Shown one piece after another: positions 26,242 through 38,725 of a stretch of 64,000 nucleotides of DNA. The notes beneath the pieces are model-generated. The model had not been told where the DNA came from. It worked only from the letters and a program-made list of their open reading frames with translations, and ran no database searches. A program made the translations under genes and the position numbers. This DNA comes from Nocardiopsis terrae (GTDB taxonomy: Bacteria > Actinomycetota > Actinomycetes > Streptosporangiales > Streptosporangiaceae): positions 492,076 through 556,075 of the forward strand of contig NZ_BMXJ01000004.1 in NCBI RefSeq assembly GCF_014651695.1. The letters run 5' to 3'. Position 1 is the stretch's first letter. Each line of letters opens with the position of its first letter.

Positions 26242-26430
26242 ATGTCCGCGCCACGCACCCCCGCTCACACCTCATGGCACAAGAGCAGCTACAGCACCAA
26301 CGGCGGCGACTGCGTTGAGGTGGCGGAAGGCAAAAACGTCCTGGTCCGCGACACCAAGCACCGCGAGCACGGGCACCTCGCCTTCCAGAGCACCGAGTGG
26401 GCCAACCTCCTGACCACTCTCCAGCGCTGA
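26242..26430 (+). CDS. DUF397 small protein
   Basis: 62 residues with the complete DUF397 pattern: WHKSSYSTNGGDCVEVAEG, VLVRDTKHREHGHLAFQSTE, WANLLTTLQR. An AGGAGG-like site precedes the ATG. It follows the XRE-DUF5753 gene by 30 bp. In WhiJ-like pairs the DUF397 protein is thought to bind and inhibit the XRE protein. The assignment is firm at family level. Confidence 0.9.
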   Translation: MSAPRTPAHTSWHKSSYSTNGGDCVEVAEGKNVLVRDTKHREHGHLAFQSTEWANLLTTLQR

Positions 26431-26485
26431 CGCGAACGGGTACCCCACCCCATATCCGGGGTACCCCTTCCCCAGGAAACAGCGC

Positions 26486-26710
26486 ATGCGATGGGTCAAG
26501 GCCAGCACGAGCACCAGCGCCCAAGACTGCGTACAGGCCAGATCCGCCCGCGAAGGCGCGACCGAGCTCGGGGGCACCAAAACCCCGAAGGTCCCACCGT
26601 CACCGCCCCAACGCCGCCTGGGACCACTTCCTCGACCTGGTCGCCATCGGCCGCACCACCTACGGACGCCTGCGCACCGAGTTCCTGCCTGCCGGGGGCT
26701 CCACCCTCAC
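26486..26710 (+). pseudogene. second DUF397 gene, frameshifted
   Basis: The frame from 26486 reads RWVKASTSTSAQDCVQARSA, REGATELGG, recognisable as the start of DUF397. Near 26600-26615 homology moves to another frame, NAAWDHFLDLVAIGRTTYGR, matching the C-terminal helix. The copy is broken and diverged from the intact gene at 26242, so it is probably an old tandem duplicate. Confidence 0.6.
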
Positions 26711-27152
26711 CGACACCGCCACCCCGAACTCCCCCACCCTCGTCTGCACCAAGGGCAGAGTGGAACGTTCAAGCTCGGAGCCCACACAGGAGGGCCGCGC
26801 GATATCCGCCCCCAGAACATCCCCGTGAGCTGAGGGGTCATCGGCGCCCTGTCTGCCATCTACTGGGTGGGCAGCCGACAGCCCGAGCTTTGTGACCCAA
26901 GGGCGAAAATCCCCGTAGCGAGCGCCTTTCGTCGCCCCCACCCTTCGGGAATCTATTCGATCCGGAAGAGGTCCGCAGACATACGCCGATGTTCGCGAGC
27001 CTGGGCAGGCCAGACAGTTCTGCACGGTGCGCTTCTATTCCGCAACCACAGCCAAGCACGGGATCAGCATATTCGACACCCTGGCCAGGCCACACAAAGG
27101 TGAGTTCCAGATACTCAAAACCGCGCGATCTCTCACCGGAAAATCTGGAACG
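26711..27152. other. decayed DNA downstream of the DUF397 genes
   Basis: No intact gene. Apart from the XRE fragment at 26960-27012 I see only short open stretches with no recognisable product. GC content falls towards 27150, marking the approach to the GC-poor island gene. Confidence 0.5.
26960..27012 (+). pseudogene. fragment of an XRE-DUF5753 gene C-terminus
   Basis: The DNA reads F-DPEEVRRHTPMFASLGRP, closely matching the C-terminal DPEEVRRYTLMFGSLLGK of the intact gene (26097-26150). Only ~50 bp remain. With the DUF397 fragment it shows that a second copy of the pair once lay here. Confidence 0.65.
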
Positions 27153-27746
27153 TTACGAGAAAATAAAACAGGAAAACAACAACAACGAGAAATAGCAGAG
27201 TCCGGCAAAGAACATCAAGGACAGATCCCACCGCCTCCACTGCTGAACCCCAGTAGAATCAACTGAAGCCAACCTGCGAGACCTATCCTTGATTTCAGCA
27301 TCCATAGCCCTGGCAACTCGCCTAAAATTCCTATACTGCAACGCAAGAGAAAAAAGAGAATCCGGGAAAGCAACAGACCTTATCCTGGTGCCATTTTTCA
27401 ATACAAGCTGCAGTCCACCACTCCAGCTGACGGATTTAATTAAACCGATCTCAACGTCAGTCTCTGTGGAAAAATTTCGAACCGTGACCCTGTCCAAAGC
27501 CACATCCACACCAGAGAAAACGCAGAGCTTGAAAATAAACCAAATCAAAACTGACACAAACGGCAGCAGCAGAATCAATGCCACAACGCCATCCGTAAAG
27601 ATTTGACTTGCATTGGCCACCGCCCCTCCAAGCCCAATGAACAGGACTCCAAAAAAAGCAGATACGACACAGGCAAAGGCAACAGAAGACCATCGCCGAA
27701 ACCGGACTACGCGATCTTTATTCGCTCTCACTCTTAGCAACCCCAC
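27153..27746 (-). CDS. GC-poor membrane protein with a PH-like region
   Basis: Up to 197 residues; GTG 27746 or an internal GTG about five codons later are possible starts. Two adjacent hydrophobic segments (SVAFACVVSAFFGVLFIGLG; DGVVALILLLPFVSVLIWFI) precede a soluble beta-rich region (VDVALDRVTVRNFSTETDVE, IGLIKSVSWSGGLQLVLKNG) that looks like the bacterial PH domain of small membrane proteins. A C-terminal hydrophobic helix follows. The gene is clearly poorer in GC than all others here and uses A/T-ending codons, so recent acquisition is likely. Function unknown. Confidence 0.65.
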   Translation of the reverse strand: MGLLRVRANKDRVVRFRRWSSVAFACVVSAFFGVLFIGLGGAVANASQIFTDGVVALILLLPFVSVLIWFIFKLCVFSGVDVALDRVTVRNFSTETDVEIGLIKSVSWSGGLQLVLKNGTRIRSVAFPDSLFSLALQYRNFRRVARAMDAEIKDRSRRLASVDSTGVQQWRRWDLSLMFFAGLCYFSLLLFSCFIFS

Positions 27747-27765
27747 CTAGTCGGCAGCCACGAAA

Positions 27766-27870
27766 GGCCGCCGTCATACTAGGCGCGGGCTCCGGCCCAC
27801 CGCGCACCCAGGTCCGACCGCCGGCGCCCCCGGACGAAAAAGCACCTCCCGACGTGTCGAACGCGGGCCG
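27766..27870. repeat. 105 bp direct repeat, copy 1
   Basis: GGCCGCCGTCATAC through GACGTGTCGAACGCGGGCC recurs at 30916-31020 in the same orientation with only about ten differences and no gaps. The offset is exactly 3,150 bp. It abuts the transposase remnant on its right. Confidence 0.85.
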
Positions 27871-28237
27871 GTGACGCCGGCCCGCCTGGTGGCGGTGGCC
27901 GGGCGCCGCTGGCGGGTGGAGGAGTCCTTCCAACAGGGCAAGGGCCGGGCCGGACGAGCACCAGGTGCGGACGTGGACCTCCTGGCACCGGTGGAGCCTG
28001 CTGGCCATGGTCGCCTACGCGTTCACGGCCGTGTGCCGCCTGCGGGAGAACCGCGACCATCCGGTCCCGGAAGGGTTGGTGGCGTTGACCTGCAACGAGA
28101 TCGCCCCCCTGCTGCACATCCTGTTCGTTCTCCCGCCGGATGTGGAGCACACGCTGGTTTGGTCGGTGTTCAGACGCGTCCACCAGACGCGATCCCGCGC
28201 ATGCCACTACCGCAGACAAGTAGCCCGCGAATCATGA
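27871..28237 (+). pseudogene. IS4/IS701-like transposase C-terminal remnant
   Basis: One frame from 27871 reads VTPARLVAVAGRRWRVEESF, QQGKG, including the conserved Glu region of DDE transposases. A shift near 27950 leads to VRTWTSWHRWSLLAMVAYAF, TAV and ENRDHPVPEGLVALTCNEIA, to a stop at 28237. Similar ends occur in actinobacterial IS701/IS4-group transposases. The N-terminal two thirds are missing and no inverted repeats were found. The remnant starts exactly where the 105 bp repeat ends. Confidence 0.7.
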
Positions 28238-28539
28238 CAAACAGGAACTACAACTGGAGTAATAGGGGTGTTCACCAACCTGGATATCATCAGCCAAGGC
28301 GTCCGAATCACCGCATTCTTAGCTCTGGCCAGCATCCACCTGCCAGGACTCGGGCAGGATCACGACTCCCGACTCTCCTGAACTGATCACACCTCATGGT
28401 TCAGCAATTTCTTACGGGAGTGCAGTCCGGCTGTCCGGTCGCGTGCGGTGGCTCCCCGAAACGAGCTGACGAATCTCCTGGCGACCCACGCCGGCCCATG
28501 ATTCAGGCCCAGCGGAGAAGCCACCGCACATCCTCCCTG
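28238..28539. other. intergenic DNA, nothing recognised
   Basis: About 300 bp of lower-GC DNA between the transposase remnant and the barstar-type gene. No coding frame, hairpin or repeat that I can support. Confidence 0.4.
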
Positions 28540-29097
28540 TCAGTCCTCGAACACCAGGTGGAGAGGGGGACTCGGGTAGGACTTAGCCGCGTACCTCTCC
28601 AGCGACTCCCGCAGGGTCTCCGCGTCGTCAGGGAGAGTCCGCACCAGATGCGCCCAACCGGTGAAGCGGATGGTTCCCGGCAACTGCACCAGTCCGGTGA
28701 TCGTGTCCCAGAACGCGTCCCAGTTGTGCCCGTACATGTCCGGAAAGCCCAACTCCCGCTTCAGCAGGCGCTGGAGCCCGCGCGCCGAGGACACGCCGTG
28801 GAGAGCGATCGTCACGTCAAGGGTCTCCGCCGAGTCGTTCAGGGTGAAGACCACCGAGTCCCACGCCCGCAGCACCGCGTCCCGCAGATGGGAGATCCCC
28901 GCCGCGGCCTCGGGACAGTCCTTCACCAGCCCACCCCATCCAACGACGTGCACGACCTCGTGCACGGGCCCGGCGTCGAGGACGGCGCGTTCCAGGGTGG
29001 GCCAGTCTCCCCGGGCCGACCACGGCACCCGCAAGGCGTTGCCGAGGATGCGACGGATCTCCTCGTCCTCCCACTCCTCGATCAGATCGACGATCAT
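28540..29097 (-). CDS. barstar-family immunity protein with N-terminal extension
   Basis: 185 residues. The C-terminal ~90 are a barstar domain: LHGVSSARGLQRLLKRELGF, then PDMYGHNWDAFWDTITGL and IRFTGWAHLVRTLP. In barstar the segment YYGENLDALWD contains Asp35 and Asp39, which plug the barnase active site; both Asp residues and the intervening Trp are kept, while Tyr29 is Met. The N-terminal ~95 residues (IVDLIEEWEDEEIRRILGNA, HEVVHVVGWGGLVKDCPE) are an extra part that I cannot assign. It begins 39 bp after the stop of the barnase-domain toxin gene, so it is almost certainly its immunity gene. Confidence 0.9.
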   Translation of the reverse strand: MIVDLIEEWEDEEIRRILGNALRVPWSARGDWPTLERAVLDAGPVHEVVHVVGWGGLVKDCPEAAAGISHLRDAVLRAWDSVVFTLNDSAETLDVTIALHGVSSARGLQRLLKRELGFPDMYGHNWDAFWDTITGLVQLPGTIRFTGWAHLVRTLPDDAETLRESLERYAAKSYPSPPLHLVFED

Positions 29098-29136
29098 CGC
29101 ATTCTCCTCATAAAGCGAACGGCGAACGCTCGCACT

Positions 29137-30516
29137 CTATTTGTAGGTTCCGACGAAGTGGGAGGTCTCGTAATGATCTGCCGTGACATACAACAGACCA
29201 TCACTGGAATACAGGAGGCGGGTCCCGGGCTGCTTTGATCGCTTCATCTTATTACTCAATCCAACGTCTGCCTCATACCATACGCGACCGGGATAAGACG
29301 GCACCACCTGATACCTGTTCTCAAAGACATCCCCACCGACCTGTCCGCCCGGAACGTGATTGTTCAGAGCCTTGCCTTTAACCCATCCAGCCGCCTCTGC
29401 TTCGGCCTGTGTCACATACTGGGACGGGAGTTCACCGGTCGCACGGAGGCTCGCGATGACTTCGTTGGAGCTCTCCGTGGCCCCCATCACCTCGCGGTAG
29501 CGGACCATGTTGATGAGCGTGTCGGCACCCTTGTAGCTCGACCGGAGAGTACTGAGGAAGACCACACCCCCGAGCGCCCGGTCAATACCGGAAACGTTCT
29601 CGCCTGTGACGGGGTTGTCTCCTGTGATGCTCTCGTAGACGCCCTTGGCGTCCCCCACCCCGGGCGTGAGATCGAGCAGCAGGGACATACGACGCTGCTG
29701 CTCAGCGGACGCGAAGATCGAGTCGAGGTCGCGCTGGCCGAAGACGTCGTCCATCCCGGACAGGTCGAGGTCACTCAAATCCACGGGGACCGAACGCTCG
29801 CCCTCGATGAGATCGCTGAGGCCACCGAGCTCGGAGACCATCCCCGAGGCACCGGAGTTGAGCTTCTCCAATCCCTCATTGGCCTCCTTGATCCCCGCGT
29901 TGGTCTGGTCCATGGCCGCGTTTGCCTGGTCGATCCCGGCGTTCATCTGGGAGAGGCCACTGTTGACCTCGACCATCGCCGAGTTCATCTGATCGAGGCC
30001 CCTGTTGGCCTCGGCGATGCCCGCGTTGACGTCTTCAAGGGTGCCGTCGAGACCAGTGAGGAAGTCGTTCGCGTCCTCCGCGAAGTCCAGGAGCGGGCCC
30101 GCCATCTGCATGACCTCATAGGTCACCTTGCCGAGCTGGGCGGTGAGTTCGATGAGCTCCCGGACCTGGCGCACGGTCTGCTGGAACTCTTCCAGGTTCG
30201 CTTCGTCCTTGAGGTGTTCAGTGAGGTCAGCCGGCCCCATGTCCGCGAAGCGCTGCACTGACTCGATCACGTCGAACTGTTCGTTCTCCGCCTCGTTGTA
30301 AACGTGCAGCACGAACCCGTAGACGAGGACGGTGTCAACGACGGCCCTTGTGGTTCCAGCAGCACATTGGGCCCTGGCGGTGAAACCGGTGTCGTAGCAG
30401 CTCTCCATCAGTTCTTCGTTGGAGCGCCCCGAGTGGAGCCCGGCCATCGCTGGCGACTGCATTCCCAACTGAAGAATCAGAGCCAAAAAGAGAACAATTG
30501 AAATACTTCTTCGCAT
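29137..30516 (-). CDS. exported polymorphic toxin with C-terminal barnase-type RNase domain
   Basis: 459 residues. Sec signal peptide 1-26 (RRSISIVLFLALILQLGM, cleavage after AMA). Helical region to ~160. Eight consecutive Asn-led heptads at ~163-220 (NAGIAEA, NRGLDQM, NSAMVEV...). A pre-toxin TG segment around 275-320 (PGVGDAKGVYESITGDNPVT, GENVSGIDRALGGV). A barnase domain ~355-459. Matches to barnase: YVTQAEAEAAGWVKGKALNN, VGGDVFENR, GRVWYEADV, LLYSSDGLLYVTADHYET. Catalytic counterparts: Glu415 (Glu73), Arg433 (Arg87), His448 (His102); Lys27 is replaced by Gln370, and the Arg83 loop is ~4 residues longer with Arg426 nearby. Barstar immunity lies downstream. Likely a secreted RNase for competition. 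Confidence 0.92.
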   Translation of the reverse strand: MRRSISIVLFLALILQLGMQSPAMAGLHSGRSNEELMESCYDTGFTARAQCAAGTTRAVVDTVLVYGFVLHVYNEAENEQFDVIESVQRFADMGPADLTEHLKDEANLEEFQQTVRQVRELIELTAQLGKVTYEVMQMAGPLLDFAEDANDFLTGLDGTLEDVNAGIAEANRGLDQMNSAMVEVNSGLSQMNAGIDQANAAMDQTNAGIKEANEGLEKLNSGASGMVSELGGLSDLIEGERSVPVDLSDLDLSGMDDVFGQRDLDSIFASAEQQRRMSLLLDLTPGVGDAKGVYESITGDNPVTGENVSGIDRALGGVVFLSTLRSSYKGADTLINMVRYREVMGATESSNEVIASLRATGELPSQYVTQAEAEAAGWVKGKALNNHVPGGQVGGDVFENRYQVVPSYPGRVWYEADVGLSNKMKRSKQPGTRLLYSSDGLLYVTADHYETSHFVGTYK

Positions 30517-30915
30517 TACCGATCAAACTATTATCAATGGCCTTATCACTTCCATTTTCTCAGGATGATGAAGCGGTTCAATAACAACCAGTCCCACCTC
30601 GGCGTGACCAATGTTACTCAGGAGTAGAAAATCCCTGGTCATAGAACTGGACATGGGGTGAGCCACAGTTCGCCCGATCTGCCTGGCTACGACGGTCAGG
30701 CCGGCCGGAGTGAGGGCGGGCCAAGTTCGCCTGAAAGCGGGGCGAGCTGGCCACGCGGCCGGATTGCGGGGTGACACTGCCGAACGGGGCTGATCCGCCC
30801 CGGTGGTTCGACTACCCGGCCAAGCCAGGGCGCGGCAGGTGGATGTCCAGGGTATGGGCGGTGTGCGTGTCGTCTTCGGCTTGCACTCAGCCGCAGGAGC
30901 ACCTGCTTCCCCTCA
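30517..30915. other. region upstream of toxin gene
   Basis: It probably holds the toxin promoter. A 43-codon open stretch on the minus strand (30523-30651, MSSSMTRDFLLLSNIGHAEV...) ends 7 nt before the toxin start but has no clear ribosome site, so I do not call it a gene. Nothing else is recognised before the 105 bp repeat. Confidence 0.4.
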
Positions 30916-31020
30916 GGCCGCCGTCATACCAAGCGCGGGCTCCGGCGCACCGCACCCCCAGGTCCGCCCGCCGGCGCCCCCGGACGAAGAAGAACCTCCC
31001 GACGTGTCGAACGCGGGCCG
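30916..31020. repeat. 105 bp direct repeat, copy 2
   Basis: A near-identical copy of 27766-27870, same orientation, ungapped, offset 3,150 bp. It ends 50 bp before the reductase gene. The two copies bracket the transposase remnant and the toxin/immunity locus. Confidence 0.85.
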
Positions 31021-31070
31021 GGCCGTTCGTCGAGAGGATGTAGGAGCAACCGAGCAGTGAGGAACCGAGC

Positions 31071-31634
31071 ATGCGCACCCTGATCGTCACCGCGTTCGTG
31101 TCCGTCGACGGAGTCATGGAGGCTCCCGGCGGGGAACCCGGGTACCGAAACTCCGGCTGGACCGTCAACGCCGTCGAGATGGACGAGGCGGCCTACGAGA
31201 TCAAGGGCCGCGAACAGGAGGAGGCCACCGCCCTCCTTCTGGGGCGGCGCAGCTACGAGGCCTTCTCCCCCGTGTGGCCCTCCATGACCGAGTTCGCCGG
31301 GTACAACGCCATGCCCCGCTACGTCGTCTCCACCACGCTCACCGAGGACGACCCGCGCTGGCCCGCCACCGTCCTGCGGACCCTGGACGAGGTCGCCGAA
31401 CTCAAGGAGACCGAGGGCGGGCCCATCTCCGTGCACGGCAGCGCCGCGCTCGGTCGTTCACTCGCCGACGCCGGGCTGGTCGACCGCTACCACCTGCTGG
31501 TCTTCCCGCTGCTCCTGGGCGCGGGCAAGCGCCTGTTCAGCGACACCGACAAGGACGCAACCAAACTGGACCTGGTCGAGCACGCGGTGTACTCCAACGG
31601 CGTCCAGAAGCAGGTCTTCGACGTCGTGCACTGA
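31071..31634 (+). CDS. dihydrofolate-reductase/RibD C-terminal-fold reductase
   Basis: 187 residues with the RibD-C/DHFR-like fold: LIVTAFVSVDGVMEAPGGEP at the N-terminus, LLLGRRSYEAFSPVWPSM, VVSTTLTEDDPRWPATVLR, ISVHGSAALGRSLADAGLVD and LLVFPLLLGAGKRLFSD. These small NADPH-binding proteins are widespread in actinobacteria and their physiological substrates are mostly unknown; they are not the housekeeping DHFR. It lies 50 bp from repeat copy 2 and is convergent with the VanZ gene. Confidence 0.88.
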   Translation: MRTLIVTAFVSVDGVMEAPGGEPGYRNSGWTVNAVEMDEAAYEIKGREQEEATALLLGRRSYEAFSPVWPSMTEFAGYNAMPRYVVSTTLTEDDPRWPATVLRTLDEVAELKETEGGPISVHGSAALGRSLADAGLVDRYHLLVFPLLLGAGKRLFSDTDKDATKLDLVEHAVYSNGVQKQVFDVVH

Positions 31635-31660
31635 ACCCGGACCGCCGGGGCGCCGCGGCC

Positions 31661-32209
31661 TCAGGACCGTCCGGACCGGGCCGCCGCCCGGTCCCCGGCG
31701 GGACCCCACCAGAGCCAGGTCAGCGCCGCCCCGGCCAGGGCGCCGAGAACGTTGAGGATGACGTCGTCGGTCGACGTCACCCAGCTGTCCTCGCTCAGGT
31801 ACTGGAGGGCCTCGATGGTGACCGCGATCCCCGCGGCCGCCAGGGCCACCCGGGAGAAGGACGCGAACGCCCCGGAGAAGGCCAGGGGCAGCAGGGCCCC
31901 GAACGGGGCGAACAGCGCGATGTGCCCGCCGTTCTGGTACAGGGTGGTCGAGTTGACCCCCGTGCTCCACATGTCGGCGAACGGGACCAGCTCCACGCCG
32001 TGCGGACCACCCGGGTTGACCAGGGTGAGGACGACCACCGGCACCAGGGAGAAGAACACCAGGACGTCGGGCACGGCGCGGGAGAGCGCCCTGCGCCAGC
32101 CGTGTCCCGGGCCGAGGCGGACCAGGAACACCACCAGGACCAGAACCGCGACCACGGGCAGCAGGACGAGGAGGAGGGGGAGCAGTCCGGTGACCGAGGA
32201 GAAACCCAT
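31661..32209 (-). CDS. VanZ-like membrane protein
   Basis: 182 residues with about five hydrophobic segments. The VanZ family core is recognisable: LVPFADMWSTGVNSTTLYQN, GGHIALFAPFGALLPLAF, and the terminal EALQYLSEDSWVTSTDDVIL, NVLGALAGA with the characteristic Asp-Asp-Val and Asn. VanZ proteins are associated with low-level glycopeptide tolerance in some species, but most relatives have no proven role. It is monocistronic by appearance. Confidence 0.85.
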   Translation of the reverse strand: MGFSSVTGLLPLLLVLLPVVAVLVLVVFLVRLGPGHGWRRALSRAVPDVLVFFSLVPVVVLTLVNPGGPHGVELVPFADMWSTGVNSTTLYQNGGHIALFAPFGALLPLAFSGAFASFSRVALAAAGIAVTIEALQYLSEDSWVTSTDDVILNVLGALAGAALTWLWWGPAGDRAAARSGRS

Positions 32210-32248
32210 CGGGCCAACCTAACGGTCCCCGCGTCCCCGAAGACACGC

Positions 32249-32279
32249 GAACGGCCGGCCCCGGAAGGGCCGGCCGTTC
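32249..32279. terminator. perfect 13 bp hairpin terminator
   Basis: GAACGGCCGGCCC (32249-32261) pairs with GGGCCGGCCGTTC (32267-32279) with a 5 nt loop, 18 bp past the carboxylase stop on the minus strand. Confidence 0.8.
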
Positions 32280-32296
32280 GTGCGTTGTCCGGCTCC

Positions 32297-37780
<5,484 letters not shown>

Positions 37781-37913
37781 CGGATGCCCTCCCAAGTACC
37801 AACACACAGAAGGCGACGTCCGGGTCCCGGAGCGCCGCCTGGCCTGGTATCCAGCTTGCTGGATTACCTCCAGGTACACCAATGTCCCGAATTGCTCACG
37901 CCGGAGCCGCTGC

Positions 37914-37932
37914 TTTGTGGGATCTCCACAAA
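37914..37932. promoter_or_regulatory. inverted repeat shared with fabD promoter (candidate FasR operator)
   Basis: TTTGTGG-GATCT-CCACAAA, perfect 7 bp arms with a 5 bp spacer, 134-152 bp upstream of the carboxylase start. Almost the same element, TTTGTGG-AGTAC-CTACAAA, lies upstream of fabD at 58659-58677. The gap between this site and the carboxylase start holds no other gene. Confidence 0.6.
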
Positions 37933-38017
37933 AAGTGCCCCGCACCGCACCGCCGGACCGCCGTTTCGCGCGAGGTTTGCCACAATCCGTCGGTTCAGGG
38001 GGCCAGCACTCCTCCGG

Positions 38018-38530
38018 TCAGGGGGTGACCGGATCCTCCCGGAGGAGGGCGACGGGAGCCCCCCGAGGGGTGCGCGGAGTCAGGCGAAGCTCCGGAATCC
38101 TTCCGGGGAAGGCCTCGCGGTTGCGCACGTCCTGTCCCGGTCGGATGCGAAGGATGAGGTCCCTGAGCCCGGCGAGCGGGGCGAGATCGGGTCCCGTCCC
38201 GAGCAGAGTGGCCGAAGAGCTCTCGGGGAGGACGGCGGAGACAGGTCCGTGACGCCCTCGCACTCCCTGAGATCGAGGGTACGGAGCTTCTCCGGGTGAA
38301 CCGCACAGCCCAGGCCCCTGAGGGGCGTGCCATTCACCTCGGGTTGCAGAGCCCTGGCCGGCCCTCCGGGCAATCCAGGTCGGTGACCACGTCCAGCCCG
38401 GTGAGACGGGCCCCTTTCAACCGCAGGGCCGCCAGAGGGCCAGGACCGGTGACCCGGGGACAGCAGGGGAGGTTCGGGCTGTCCGGGCGAGGGGCTCGGG
38501 TCAGCACCTCGGCAAGACCGCAGCGCAGGG
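38018..38530 (-). pseudogene. leucine-rich-repeat protein remnant, frameshifted
   Basis: Read leftward, LRR units appear in successive frames: LAALRLKGARLTGLDVVTDL, then EKLRTLDLRECEGVTDLS, then DLAPLAGLRDLILRIRPG, ending at a stop at 38018. At least two frameshifts break it and no start or N-terminal domain is visible. It looks like the C-terminal end of a larger LRR protein (possibly a STAND/NACHT type, by analogy only) whose 5' part has been lost where the DUF4132 gene now begins. Confidence 0.6.
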
Positions 38531-38725
38531 CCGAGTACGTGAGGGAGAAACTCTGCGACTGCTCCGGCAGGGGGGAACCGACGATAGACACTCGAACCCG
38601 TCCCCGTAAGGCCAACCGGAGAAGGAGTCCCCGACCGCCCCCGACCACCGCCCCGGCCCGCTGTCGCAACCCCGTGCCACGATGCTTGCCACTCACTCGG
38701 CATACGGACGAAGAGGACGGCAGCA

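Noticed and set aside
27871..28386. A full insertion sequence at the transposase fragment
   Set aside because: Only C-terminal transposase pieces in two frames are present; no terminal inverted repeats or target duplication could be seen.
30523..30651. 43-codon open frame just upstream of the toxin gene
   Set aside because: No clear ribosome site and no recognisable product; may be part of the leader.
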